Assembly: GCA_023245725.1 (NCBI GenBank)
Contig: JAHFJU010000043.1
Coordinates: forward strand, 1 to 12,736
Direction: 5' to 3'
Source: Candidatus Peregrinibacteria bacterium
GTDB lineage: Bacteria > Patescibacteriota > Gracilibacteria > UBA1369 > UM-FILTER-53-11
DNA length: 12,736 nucleotides
Shown here in pieces: positions 1 through 7,928 of this stretch; within the stretch, counting starts at the first letter, position 1; each line of letters begins with the position of its first letter. The translations under genes were made by a program, and so were the position numbers. Below the pieces are notes generated by a model. It ran no database searches and had not been told where the DNA came from. It was given only the letters and a program-made list of their open reading frames with translations.

Positions 1-1290
1 TTTTTGAGAAGCAACAGTGGCTCTCTCAGTATGGTTTTCAACTTCTTCACAATTGTTATCGCCAGAAATACAGAATCCGTACGCAATTATCGTAAAAAAC
101 ATTACATACGCGGTGATGGTGTCAAAAATAAATAAATCTTGCACAAAATATGCAACAAATAACCCTACGAATAAAGCATTTTTCCGAAATATCCACAAAA
201 CGACTCCACACAAAAACAAGTATCCTATTAGGCCAAAAATCCCTCCCTCAACAAGAGCATCAACAATTTTATTGTGTGCACTTGTGAATGAACGCTCTCT
301 AAAATCCTCAATATTTGTATGCCCGTATTTATTGTATATAGACTCAAATTGCCCACTCCCCCAGCCAAAAAACGGCTTCTCTAAAAAACCATTAATACCG
401 GCTTTCCATGCCTCTAGTCTCTCTTGAATAGACGCACTATTTATAGAAATAACCGCAAGGCGCTTTAGTACAGGCATTTTAGTCCATACTGAAGCCGATC
501 GTGTCGAAATAAATACTCCACCAAAAATAGAAAAAAACACGACTAGCGAAATAGCAATTTTCTTAAAAATCGCACTCTTACATTTTGGCAAAAATAAAAT
601 CACCCAAACAATTGCACCAACAAATAAACCAAGCAATGCCGCTCTAATTTCTGTAATTACTATTGTAGAAATAATAAATACTAAATATGAAACAAAAATA
701 CGCCGACTACTATTTTCAGAGGATTTTTTAAATGAAATTGCAACAAACGCGAGCACAAGAGTAAGGTACGAAGCCAAATATGCAGCATTACCCAAAGTTG
801 AAGAAGGCTGTTCAATTCCTGTGCGCGTAAACAATTGAGCCCACGCAACCAAAGAGACAAAAATAGAAACTCCAATATTAAATTTGGCATATAAATTCCA
901 TTCTCTATCGCCAAATACAACAAAAGAAATAAAAACAAATACAAGTAAATGTAGCATCATAAAAAAACCGTCTCCTTTAGAAACCATTCCCCAAAAAGAC
1001 AAATACGAATGAATCGACATAACTGTGCTTACTCCATAAAACAGAATGAATAATCCGCAGGCACTCAATAAATACTTCTGAATTCTGTTTAGTGAAAATC
1101 CATTAAAATTTGGATTTTTAAATAAATGCAAACACAGCATAACTAGCGAAACCTCTACAATCGAAGTAAACAAAAGCGTTTTTCCGAATACAAAAGGATA
1201 AACACTGAAAGAAGTTGAGATTAAAGGAACAAACGCTGTCAATAACAATATATTCCGAGCAACTTTTCTGAAAAAACCAGAATTATTCAT
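1..1290 (-). CDS. Wzy / O-antigen ligase family membrane protein (partial, C-terminus outside window)
   Basis: The frame is open for 430 codons from an ATG at 1290 down to the window edge with no stop, so the C-terminus is missing. The protein is very hydrophobic, with roughly ten or more membrane segments starting MNNSGFFRKVARNILLL. The second half carries the Wzy_C pattern (PF04932): ERLEAWKAG, then PFFGWGSGQF, then TSAHNKIVDALVEGGIFGLIGY. These elements lie in the large periplasmic loop that acts on lipid-linked glycans in O-antigen polymerases and ligases. The stretch VQDLFIFDTITAYVMFF near the edge resembles long ligase-type members that continue into TPR repeats; this is inference. It is divergent from the flippase at 1357, which fits a glycan export locus. 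Sequence alone cannot separate polymerase, ligase or protein O-glycosyltransferase. Open frames on the opposite strand here are shadows. Confidence 0.85.
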   Translation of the reverse strand, partial: MNNSGFFRKVARNILLLTAFVPLISTSFSVYPFVFGKTLLFTSIVEVSLVMLCLHLFKNPNFNGFSLNRIQKYLLSACGLFILFYGVSTVMSIHSYLSFWGMVSKGDGFFMMLHLLVFVFISFVVFGDREWNLYAKFNIGVSIFVSLVAWAQLFTRTGIEQPSSTLGNAAYLASYLTLVLAFVAISFKKSSENSSRRIFVSYLVFIISTIVITEIRAALLGLFVGAIVWVILFLPKCKSAIFKKIAISLVVFFSIFGGVFISTRSASVWTKMPVLKRLAVISINSASIQERLEAWKAGINGFLEKPFFGWGSGQFESIYNKYGHTNIEDFRERSFTSAHNKIVDALVEGGIFGLIGYLFLCGVVLWIFRKNALFVGLFVAYFVQDLFIFDTITAYVMFFTIIAYGFCISGDNNCEEVENHTERATVASQK

Positions 1291-1298
1291 ACAAAAAT

Positions 1299-1304
1299 AT
1301 TCTA
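1299..1304 (-). promoter_or_regulatory. -10 element for the Wzy/ligase gene
   Basis: Read on the minus strand this is TAGAAT (5/6 match to TATAAT), ending 8 nt before the ATG at 1290. A transcript would start at or next to the start codon. No convincing -35 is seen at 16-18 nt spacing. The same hexamer precedes the recombinase gene at 8819. Confidence 0.45.
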
Positions 1305-1321
1305 TATAATTTTCACGTATA

Positions 1322-1350
1322 TTGCATGTGAAGATTCTATTCAGTACGAT
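1322..1350 (+). promoter_or_regulatory. Candidate promoter of the flippase gene
   Basis: TTGCAT (1322-1327), a 17-nt spacer, then TACGAT (1345-1350). The predicted start point falls on or next to the A of the ATG at 1357, implying a leaderless message. Both hexamers are imperfect, so support comes mainly from spacing and from the same arrangement at other genes. It shares the 66-nt divergent region with the minus-strand gene. Confidence 0.4.
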
Positions 1351-1356
1351 ACCGGC

Positions 1357-2766
1357 ATGTCAGGCAGCACACACCTATTCAAAAATGTGGCGTGGATTTC
1401 TATCGGCCAAATTACTAGCAAATCACTCAGGGCGATTTTCGTGCTATACGCAGCAAGAATTGTTGGAGTCACCGAATACGGAATTGCGACTTATATTTTG
1501 GCTCAACTAGGCCTTTTTACTGTATTAGCAGACTGCGGCGTCGCTCAACTTGTTACAAGAGAATGTGCACGTGGAAGTTCAGCAGACCAAGAGCACTATG
1601 TTAGAACCGGCTTTGCAATAAAGGGATTATTAGCAACGATAATGCTACTACTTTTATTTATTTCTTTGAATTTTCATAGTTCAGCAATTCAAATGAGTGA
1701 GACTGCTATTCTTTTAACTTTGGTTATTTTTGTATGCGATTCAATGAAGGATTTTTTTTCCGGGGTTATGGTCGCGAGAGAAAAAAACAAAACCGAAGCA
1801 CTCATTAATTTATCGACATCTTCACTTCTGATTTTCGTCGGGATTCCTCTAATGTATCTCGAGAAAACATCGACAAGGCTTTTGTCAGTTTACGCAGCAG
1901 CAAGCCTTTTGGCAATAATTATTGAATCAATAGTATTCTATCGGGCCGGACTAATTAAACGTTCAAAAATATTTTTCAGCCACATGAAAGACCTGCTAAA
2001 AACATCGTACATATTTGGGTTACAAAGCGGCTTCATGATAATTATTTTTGCATTCGATTCAATAATGATTGGCTGGTACTTAAATCAACATGCGCTTGGA
2101 TTATATGGAGCATCTCAAAAACTTCCACTCCTTTTAAACATGATTCCCTCATTTATTGCTCAAGGATTTTTGCCGGAACTCGCACGAAGCGCACACAAAG
2201 ATTCAGCACATTTTTCACGAGTTTTATCAAAGGCACTTACACTTATGGCCTTAATTGGAATTCCAATTTTTATAGGAGGAGAAATCGTCGCTGATAAACT
2301 AATTTTATCGCTGTTTGGCACAGAATATGCCGGTGCTCCTCAGATTTTTAGAGTTCTGCTCGGCATGAATCTTTTCTGTTTCTTCTCAGGAATTCTAACA
2401 ATTTCGCTATATGCCCACGATAAACAAAAAAACGTAGTTCGATCTACGGCAGCTGGGGCAGTAACAAGTATAGTTGGGAATTTAATTATGATTCCTATTT
2501 GGGGAATTATCGGTAGCGCAATCGCATCGGTTTTAGCACAAGCAGTAATGTTGATTTTATTTATTTACGATATTCGTTCTATCGCGTCAGTAAAACTTTC
2601 ATTCGACGCGACTTGGAAACATTTTTTCATTGCGATAATAGCTATGACTCTTGTTGCAGTTGGATTAATTACTCTAAATTTACCAATTATTATTGTCATT
2701 CCAATTGCAGCCGCTACATACGGATTGATTATTTTTAAGTCTGTCAAAAAGCTAATTACAACCTAG
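1357..2766 (+). CDS. Wzx-type polysaccharide flippase (MATE/MOP superfamily)
   Basis: A 469-residue protein with about 12-14 predicted membrane segments, the usual size for Wzx/RfbX flippases (PF01943). The N-terminus HLFKNVAWISIGQITSK followed by VLYAARIVGVTEYGIATYILA is the typical opening of the family: a first amphipathic helix, then the A-R-x-x-G-x-x-x-Y-G motif. A second half-repeat starts near residue 215 (KTSYIFGLQSGFMIIIF), with FDSIMIGWYLNQHALGLYGASQKL characteristic of the pseudo-repeat. Such proteins flip undecaprenyl-diphosphate-linked oligosaccharides across the cytoplasmic membrane. The divergent Wzy/ligase and the downstream sugar genes support this role. I chose the ATG at 1357 because it starts the conserved region and a promoter-like -10 lies 6 nt before it. 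No Shine-Dalgarno is visible. The glycan transported cannot be told. Confidence 0.88.
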   Translation: MSGSTHLFKNVAWISIGQITSKSLRAIFVLYAARIVGVTEYGIATYILAQLGLFTVLADCGVAQLVTRECARGSSADQEHYVRTGFAIKGLLATIMLLLLFISLNFHSSAIQMSETAILLTLVIFVCDSMKDFFSGVMVAREKNKTEALINLSTSSLLIFVGIPLMYLEKTSTRLLSVYAAASLLAIIIESIVFYRAGLIKRSKIFFSHMKDLLKTSYIFGLQSGFMIIIFAFDSIMIGWYLNQHALGLYGASQKLPLLLNMIPSFIAQGFLPELARSAHKDSAHFSRVLSKALTLMALIGIPIFIGGEIVADKLILSLFGTEYAGAPQIFRVLLGMNLFCFFSGILTISLYAHDKQKNVVRSTAAGAVTSIVGNLIMIPIWGIIGSAIASVLAQAVMLILFIYDIRSIASVKLSFDATWKHFFIAIIAMTLVAVGLITLNLPIIIVIPIAAATYGLIIFKSVKKLITT

Positions 2767-2784
2767 CTCCTCGCATGGTAGTAT
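2755..2784 (+). promoter_or_regulatory. Candidate promoter of the aminotransferase gene
   Basis: ATTACA (2755-2760) overlaps the end of the flippase gene and is followed after 18 nt by TAGTAT (2779-2784). TATAGC at 2782-2787 is an alternative -10. Transcription would begin about 2-5 nt before the ATG at 2796, giving an essentially leaderless message. The gene may also be read from the flippase promoter, since only 29 nt separate the two. Confidence 0.35.
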
Positions 2785-2795
2785 AGCGCCCGACT

Positions 2796-4067
2796 ATGAG
2801 TAAATCTGCAATCGCCGCGAGCGGCCACACATATCGGACACAAAACATTTCAAAAAGAGTTCAACAAATTGTAATTTCTCCAATAAAAGAAATGTCAATT
2901 TTAGCAGATGATTTTGCAGAAAAAAGCGGGGCGAATATTATTTCATTTGGCCAAGGAATTCCGTACGTCGACACTCCAAAACACATTAAAAAGGCATGCG
3001 TTGAAGCCTTTAAGCAGATCGACACGGCAAAATACACACTCGAACCGGGAATTACAGAGCTTCGTCAACTGATAGCAAAATTTCTTCAGAAAAATAAGAA
3101 AATAGCGAATGTAATAGCAAAAAAAGAGGTTATGGTTTCTGCCGGATGCCAAGAAGCTCTCTGTTGTGCACTTGCAACCGTAGTTGATGCTGGTGACGAA
3201 GTGCTTATTCCAGAGCCATCATTCGCCTCATACACCGAACAAATATTGCAACTTGGGGCAACTCCTGTACAAGCACCACTCAATGAAAAAGCTGGCTGGA
3301 AAATCGACATTCAGGCCTGTGAGAAAAAAATTACAAAGAAAACAAAGGCTATTATTTTTTGCAATCCGATGAACCCAACTGGTGCAGTTTTAAGTAAAAA
3401 AGAAATTGACGATCTCGCAGCACTCGCGGTAAAGCACAACTTGATTGTAATAACCGACGAAACTTACGATTTTCTTACTTATGATAATGTAAAACACATT
3501 TCTCCGGCATCGATTAAAGCGCTTAAGGGTCGCGTGATTTTGTGCGGCAGCTTTTCAAAAAAATATGCGATGACAGGCTATCGGGTTGGATACGCATACG
3601 CAGACAGCGGAATAATCGATCACATGTTAAAAGTTCACGATGCAATGATGATTTGCGCTCCGGCAATTTCGCAAAAAGCCGCGATTGCCGCCCTAAAAGG
3701 CTCACAAGATTGTGTAAAAAAACTTGTCACCATATTAACTAAAAATCGAAATTTAATGTGCGCTGAACTCGACTCACTTAGTGAGTATTTAAGCTATTAC
3801 AAGCCAAAAGGCGCATACTACATTCTTGTTAAAGTTAAAGTACCGAGCGAGGCCGACGGCCGAGCGAGGGTCGTAGATTCATTCAAACTTACACTCCGTA
3901 TTTTGTACGAAGCACACGTTATTGTAATTCCGGGAGCAGCTTTTGGCCCAAGCGGCGAAGGGCATATTCGCCTCTCTTTCGCTGGAGATCCTAAAAAAAT
4001 CAAAGAAGGATTCAAGCGTCTTCGCTCATGGTTTAACAAATGGAAAAAAGAAGGATTCACACTCTAA
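2796..4067 (+). CDS. PLP-dependent aminotransferase, class I/II (AspB-like)
   Basis: A 423-residue fold-type I aminotransferase, close to the usual 390-420. Visible family features are the N-terminal IISFGQGIPYVDTP (around 48-61), SAGCQEAL in the PLP phosphate-binding region (115-122), NPMNPTG (190-196), DETYDF (221-226, the aspartate contacting the pyridine nitrogen), and GSFSKKYAMTGYRVGY (251-266), in which K255 should form the Schiff base. A C-terminal IRLSF supplies the carboxylate-binding arginine. It transfers an amino group from an amino acid to a 2-oxo acid; the partner is not readable from sequence. It is not of the DegT/ArnB sugar-aminotransferase type, so a direct role in amino-sugar synthesis is not implied despite the setting. 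Residues about 349-358 are encoded by a GC-rich repeat that looks inserted. The methyltransferase follows after 10 nt. Confidence 0.88.
   Translation: MSKSAIAASGHTYRTQNISKRVQQIVISPIKEMSILADDFAEKSGANIISFGQGIPYVDTPKHIKKACVEAFKQIDTAKYTLEPGITELRQLIAKFLQKNKKIANVIAKKEVMVSAGCQEALCCALATVVDAGDEVLIPEPSFASYTEQILQLGATPVQAPLNEKAGWKIDIQACEKKITKKTKAIIFCNPMNPTGAVLSKKEIDDLAALAVKHNLIVITDETYDFLTYDNVKHISPASIKALKGRVILCGSFSKKYAMTGYRVGYAYADSGIIDHMLKVHDAMMICAPAISQKAAIAALKGSQDCVKKLVTILTKNRNLMCAELDSLSEYLSYYKPKGAYYILVKVKVPSEADGRARVVDSFKLTLRILYEAHVIVIPGAAFGPSGEGHIRLSFAGDPKKIKEGFKRLRSWFNKWKKEGFTL
3843..3873 (+). repeat. GC-rich direct/inverted repeat inside the aminotransferase gene
   Basis: A 31-nt stretch is about 81% G+C inside an A+T-rich gene. 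It contains two exact copies of CCGAGCGAGG (3843-3852 and 3860-3869). Between and overlapping them is the inverted repeat GGCC-GAC-GGCC (3851-3861). The frame stays open and gives SEADGRARV, a polar stretch between the KVKVP strand and the DSFKLTLRIL helix. This looks like a small repeat inserted in frame at a surface loop; insertion is inferred, the repeat itself is seen. Confidence 0.6.
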
Positions 4068-4077
4068 AATTCAACCA

Positions 4078-4830
4078 ATGAATTCGCACATAACCAATGA
4101 GAGAAAAATTCAAGAGATAGCTCATTATAACGTATCTGCACTCTGCTCAGGTAATGAATCTGATGAAAATTTAGAATTAAAACCAGCACTTAATAAAATC
4201 TATAAACTATTACAAAAATATGCCCCACATAAGCGCATATTAGACTACTGCTGCGGCCATGGTAAACATGCAATTTCAATCTCTAAAATGGGAGCAAAAG
4301 AAGTTATAGGCATTGATTTATCTGAAAAATCGATTGACGTGGCAAAAGAACTACTCAAAGATTATTCACATATAAATCCTGTAAATTTTCATATTATGGA
4401 CGGTGAATCGTTAGATTTTGAAGACTCTAGTTTCGATATAGTATTTGATAGCGGAGCATTCTCTTCACTCGATATTTCCGCAGCTATTAAAGAAATTCAC
4501 AGAGTATTAAAATCTGGTGGATTATTGATTGGCATAGAAACTCTCGGGCATAATCCGATTATGAACATAAAACGGTTTTTTAATGTAAGAAAAGGCAAAC
4601 GAACAAAGTGGGCGTATGATCATATTTTTAAGATGAAAGACTTTAGATTGCTTAACAAATATTTTACGCCTATTCATAAAGAGTTCTGTGAACTTACCAC
4701 TCTATTTGGGCAAACCGTGAAGTACAAATCGCTAGTAAAAGCTGGGAATATTATTGACAGTCTTCTTCTTCGAATCCCATTCGTACAAAAAATGGCATTT
4801 AAAACAATCTTTGTATTCAAAAAACCATGA
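4078..4830 (+). CDS. Class I SAM-dependent methyltransferase (UbiE/Methyltransf_11 type)
   Basis: A 250-residue protein starting MNSHITNERKIQEIAHYN. Motif I is ILDYCCGHGKHAISISK (54-70), followed by VIGIDLSEKSIDVAK (76-90) with the acidic residue that binds the SAM ribose, MDGESLDFEDSSFDIVF around 107-123, and HRVLKSGGLLIGIE (141-154). This is the standard Rossmann methyltransferase order. The C-terminal third is basic and hydrophobic and less conserved, as expected for a substrate-specific part. The frame stays open upstream into the aminotransferase gene, but those codons overlap conserved aminotransferase sequence, so the ATG 10 nt after the aminotransferase stop is the better start. Its TGA overlaps the next gene's ATG (ATGA), implying coupled translation with the sugar-phosphate transferase. 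O- or N-methylation of a glycan sugar is likely but inferred from context. The acceptor is unknown. Confidence 0.82.
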   Translation: MNSHITNERKIQEIAHYNVSALCSGNESDENLELKPALNKIYKLLQKYAPHKRILDYCCGHGKHAISISKMGAKEVIGIDLSEKSIDVAKELLKDYSHINPVNFHIMDGESLDFEDSSFDIVFDSGAFSSLDISAAIKEIHRVLKSGGLLIGIETLGHNPIMNIKRFFNVRKGKRTKWAYDHIFKMKDFRLLNKYFTPIHKEFCELTTLFGQTVKYKSLVKAGNIIDSLLLRIPFVQKMAFKTIFVFKKP

Positions 4831-5429
4831 CAAAAAGACTTATAGATATTATTGGGGCAACAGTTGGACTGGTTATTTTCTCTCCAATACTTTTGACAGT
4901 TGCGGCTTTAATTAAGCGAGAATCACCGGGGCCTGTATTTTATAAAGGAGTTCGTGCAGGCAAAAAACGAAAACCATTTAAAATGTTCAAGTTTCGCTCG
5001 ATGGTAGTTAACGCAGACAAATTAGGAGGCCCATCAACGCGCGGCGGAGACCCACGATTAACAAAAATAGGAGCATTCATTCGCCGCTACAAAATCGACG
5101 AACTACCACAGTTAATAAATGTACTGAAAGGCGACATGAGTTTAGTTGGTCCTAGACCAGAAGTTCCTCATTACGCAGAGCTTTACAAAGGACACGAAGA
5201 AAAAGTTTATGACGTTCGCCCTGGAATGACAGACTATGCTTCTCTCTGGGATATTCACGAAGAAGAGGTCTTAGCTAAAGCAAAAACAAGCGATGAGGCA
5301 GAAGAAATCTATTTAAAAGAGGTTCGCCCAACGAAAGTTAAACTTCAGCTACAATATGTGCACGAAAAAGGTCTGATTACCGATTTAAAAATTATAGGAA
5401 AAACTATAAAAAAAATCCTTTTTCATTAA
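4827..5429 (+). CDS. Small sugar-1-phosphate transferase (PglC/bacterial sugar transferase family)
   Basis: A 200-residue protein consisting only of the catalytic domain of the bacterial sugar transferase family (PF02397), the size of PglC-type monotopic enzymes. The N-terminal hydrophobic helix (about 5-28, with the Ser-Pro kink at 19-20) matches the re-entrant membrane helix. KPFKMFKFRSMV (49-60), the acidic pair D91-E92 in KIDELPQLINVL, and the phosphate-binding SLVGPRPEVP (105-114) are all present. The reaction transfers a sugar 1-phosphate from a nucleotide sugar to polyprenyl phosphate on the cytoplasmic membrane face. This is the first committed step of lipid-linked glycan assembly. 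It starts at the ATG overlapping the methyltransferase stop. With the flippase and Wzy-type protein it supplies initiation, flipping and polymerisation or transfer. The sugar specificity cannot be read. Confidence 0.93.
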   Translation: MTKRLIDIIGATVGLVIFSPILLTVAALIKRESPGPVFYKGVRAGKKRKPFKMFKFRSMVVNADKLGGPSTRGGDPRLTKIGAFIRRYKIDELPQLINVLKGDMSLVGPRPEVPHYAELYKGHEEKVYDVRPGMTDYASLWDIHEEEVLAKAKTSDEAEEIYLKEVRPTKVKLQLQYVHEKGLITDLKIIGKTIKKILFH

Positions 5430-5457
5430 ACCAACTATTCGATCATTGCAAAAAATT

Positions 5458-6438
5458 ATGTCGCCTCAAAATCACCTACTCACACTTTATCGCTCAATGG
5501 TACGCATTCGAGAGTTTGAAGAAAAACTTGCAGAAAAAGTTATAGCTGGAGAAATTAAAACCCCGTGCCATTTATATGTTGGCCAAGAAGCAACGGCAGC
5601 AGGAGTTTGTGCATCACTCGAAAAAACTGACAATATTTTTGGGAATCACCGATCGCACGGGCATTATCTTGCAAAAGGAGGATCAATGAACGCGCTTATG
5701 GCAGAAATTTACGGTAAAGAAACCGGATGCAGTGGTGGTCATGGTGGATCAATGCACATAATTCAGACTAACGTTGGAATTATAGGAGCGCAGCCGCTCG
5801 TTGCAGGAAGCCTTCCTATAGCGGTTGGCAGCGCACTCGCCTCTCATATTCGCAAAGACAAAAAAGTTTCAGTCGTATTTTTTGGAGACGGTGCAGTTGA
5901 AGAAGGAGTATTTCATGAAGCTATGAACTTTGCCGCGCTAAGAAAACTCCCGATTATATTTGTATGCGAAAACAACCTTTATTCAAGCCATTTGCACATA
6001 GACGAACGCAGACAGGTAAACAATATTTATAAAACCGGAGAAGTTTTTGGAATCCCTGGAGTTAGAGTAGACGGAAATGATGTATTAGCTGTATTGAAAG
6101 TTGCTCAGCAAGCAGTTAAGCGAGCACGAAGCGGTAAAGGACCAACGCTTATTGAAGCGATGACTTACCGAATGAGAGGGCACGTAGGTGCAATTGATTA
6201 TGTAAAAGACGTTCACACCAATGACATTCGTGATGTAAAAGAAATTTCAATTTGGAAAAAACGAGACCCGATAGTGTTATTTGAAAGGATTCTTACGCGA
6301 AAAAAAGGTATTGATGTTGAAAAACTTGAGACAATAAAAAAATCCTGTTTAAAGGAGGTGGAAAAATCATACGAATATGCGATAAAGAGTCCATACCCGA
6401 ACGAAAAAGATTTTTCAAAATTTGTATACCCATCATAA
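5458..6438 (+). CDS. Thiamine-diphosphate-dependent dehydrogenase E1 component, alpha subunit (orphan)
   Basis: A 326-residue E1-alpha, slightly short of the usual 330-370. It begins MSPQNHLLTLYRSMVRIREFEEKL, the classic opening. It has HLYVGQEA (38-45), NHRSHGHYLAKGG (63-75), and the thiamine-diphosphate motif from GDG (143-145) to ENN (171-173). YRMRGHVGAIDY corresponds to the loop that is phosphorylated in mitochondrial enzymes. This family decarboxylates 2-oxo acids and passes the acyl group to lipoyl-E2, needing an E1-beta partner. No E1-beta, E2 or E3 gene is visible: the next gene is an SLH protein. A TTG four codons upstream (5446) is an alternative start; ATG 5458 fits the family better. 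It follows the sugar transferase by 28 nt with no obvious promoter, so it is probably in the glycan operon. A role in making a carbohydrate-derived substrate is possible but speculative. Confidence 0.85.
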   Translation: MSPQNHLLTLYRSMVRIREFEEKLAEKVIAGEIKTPCHLYVGQEATAAGVCASLEKTDNIFGNHRSHGHYLAKGGSMNALMAEIYGKETGCSGGHGGSMHIIQTNVGIIGAQPLVAGSLPIAVGSALASHIRKDKKVSVVFFGDGAVEEGVFHEAMNFAALRKLPIIFVCENNLYSSHLHIDERRQVNNIYKTGEVFGIPGVRVDGNDVLAVLKVAQQAVKRARSGKGPTLIEAMTYRMRGHVGAIDYVKDVHTNDIRDVKEISIWKKRDPIVLFERILTRKKGIDVEKLETIKKSCLKEVEKSYEYAIKSPYPNEKDFSKFVYPS

Positions 6439-6471
6439 CGAGTTAAAATAGATCGAACATCTTAAAGCAAG

Positions 6472-6477
6472 TATACT
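6472..6477 (+). promoter_or_regulatory. -10 element of the SLH protein gene
   Basis: TATACT (5/6 to consensus) ends 8 nt before the ATG at 6486, so the transcript would start within about two bases of the start codon. No good -35 is seen at normal spacing. There is no Shine-Dalgarno between this element and the ATG. Confidence 0.45.
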
Positions 6478-6485
6478 AATTTGCG

Positions 6486-7916
6486 ATGAGTATATTAAAC
6501 AAAACAACTACGAAGTTAATAAGCGTGTTAATTCTGACAGCAACAATACCGCTTACAGTTTTATCCGCTCCGGCAGCCACACCAACGATTACTGGGGCTA
6601 CAAATACTCAGCCAACAGCGTCACCTATTTTTACCGATGTTGCCGATACAAATCCTCATTATTTTGCAATTTCTCAAATAAAAAATGATGGATTTATTAA
6701 AGGATATCCAGATGGAACATTCAAACCCGATGCAACTGTTACCAGAGCAGAGGCATTGGCCATTTTATTAAAAGCGGCAGGAATAACAGCAGAAAAATCC
6801 GTAGTAAAATTACCTTTTTCAGATGTAAAAGATGACAGTTGGTTTTATTCGAGCATTCAAAAAGCATTCGCACTCAAAAAAGCAAAAGGATTCGAAGATG
6901 GCACGTTTAAGCCACTAAATCCTGTAACCTTGCCTGAGGCATTTGCACTAGCATTTTCATTTTTAAACATAGATACATCGAAAACAATTGTCGAAGGAAC
7001 AATTTACCAAGGGCTCGATAGCAAAGCGTGGTATGCAAAAAATCTTCAATATGCAAAAAATACTTTTATACTTTCTCCAACATTACTTAGCTCATCAACT
7101 ACTGGTATTTTTTCAGCAGATTACAAAATCACTCGCGCAGAATTAGCTGAAATTATATTTCGCACTCGGCAGGTAAAAACGAAAGGTGGAGCCTTAGACA
7201 TTACTACGTCATGGACGACAACCGACAACAAAGAAAATTTCTGGCAGCTTAAATTTCCATCTTCATGGACTGTTTTTAAAGGAAGCGCAAATAGTGTTTT
7301 ATGGAACAAAAAAAACTATCAGGCATTTTTCACACGCATGTGGCCAACTGGCGTTCGTCTTTCGCTTTCAGTCGTTGAAAATCCTGATAATGTTGGAGCA
7401 CAAACGTATTTTGAAACAATTAAAAACTCATATAATAGTGAATACGGCACCGGTAAATCTGTATTTATTCCTACAACAATTGCTGGGCGAAGTGCATTGA
7501 AAGTTGCGGTTGCAGAAAATAGAATTCTCGATACGTACCTATCGCTTCCTAACAAAAAGTTTTTAGTAATGTACGGAGAATATGGTTCTGCTCCAATTGG
7601 AGAATATTTGAAGAAAGAGTTGGAGTTGGTTGTTGCATCTTATGTATATGTCGAGGCGCCAAAGGTTGAACCGAAGCCACTTCCGCCACTCGATGAAAGA
7701 ATTCAGACTCTTCGCTCGAAGATTGTGGAAAATGGTGGCTGGGGAGAGGTAAAAGACATGTTTCCTGATAAAAAACTCATTAGCACCGATGGCATTGGAA
7801 TTGGAACAGGCCCGGTAGATTATTACTTTACGGCTGAAGCGAATACAACCGCCAAAATCGAGCGCCGTTCATCGACAATTCTTAATATTAAAGACGGAAA
7901 TTCGTCGGCATTTTAA
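6486..7916 (+). CDS. Secreted S-layer homology (SLH) domain surface protein
   Basis: A 476-residue exported protein. The N-terminus MSILNKTTTKLISVLILTA with a likely cut after ...VLSAPA (about 27-31) is a signal peptide. Three SLH repeats follow: about 48-100 (FTDVADTNPHYFAI...GYPDGTFKPDATVTRAEA), 110-162 (FSDVKDDSWFYSSI...FEDGTFKPLNPVT), and a degenerate third at 173-228 (SKAWYAKNLQYAK...KITRAELAEIIF). Such triplets usually bind pyruvylated wall polysaccharide. Residues 240-390 form another domain with WQLKFPSSWTVFKG and VFIPTTIAGRSALKV, which reads like a PsbP/Mog1-type alpha-beta domain; this is a tentative call. A proline-rich linker (391-402) leads to an 80-residue tail I do not recognise. 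It has its own leaderless-type promoter and is followed after 12 nt by a lipoprotein. The glycan genes upstream may build its wall ligand. Confidence 0.85.
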   Translation: MSILNKTTTKLISVLILTATIPLTVLSAPAATPTITGATNTQPTASPIFTDVADTNPHYFAISQIKNDGFIKGYPDGTFKPDATVTRAEALAILLKAAGITAEKSVVKLPFSDVKDDSWFYSSIQKAFALKKAKGFEDGTFKPLNPVTLPEAFALAFSFLNIDTSKTIVEGTIYQGLDSKAWYAKNLQYAKNTFILSPTLLSSSTTGIFSADYKITRAELAEIIFRTRQVKTKGGALDITTSWTTTDNKENFWQLKFPSSWTVFKGSANSVLWNKKNYQAFFTRMWPTGVRLSLSVVENPDNVGAQTYFETIKNSYNSEYGTGKSVFIPTTIAGRSALKVAVAENRILDTYLSLPNKKFLVMYGEYGSAPIGEYLKKELELVVASYVYVEAPKVEPKPLPPLDERIQTLRSKIVENGGWGEVKDMFPDKKLISTDGIGIGTGPVDYYFTAEANTTAKIERRSSTILNIKDGNSSAF

Positions 7917-7928
7917 TCTCAAAAAAAT

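Noticed and set aside
17..427. 136-codon open frame on the plus strand at the left edge
   Set aside because: It is antisense to the clear Wzy_C region of the minus-strand membrane protein, and its product has no recognisable features.
681..944. 87-codon hydrophobic frame on the minus strand
   Set aside because: It lies in another frame within the Wzy/ligase gene, which reads through the region as a coherent multi-pass membrane protein.
3943..4077. Upstream extension of the methyltransferase frame
   Set aside because: It overlaps the conserved C-terminus of the aminotransferase (GEGHIRLSF), its residues do not match methyltransferases, and the ATG at 4078 is well placed.
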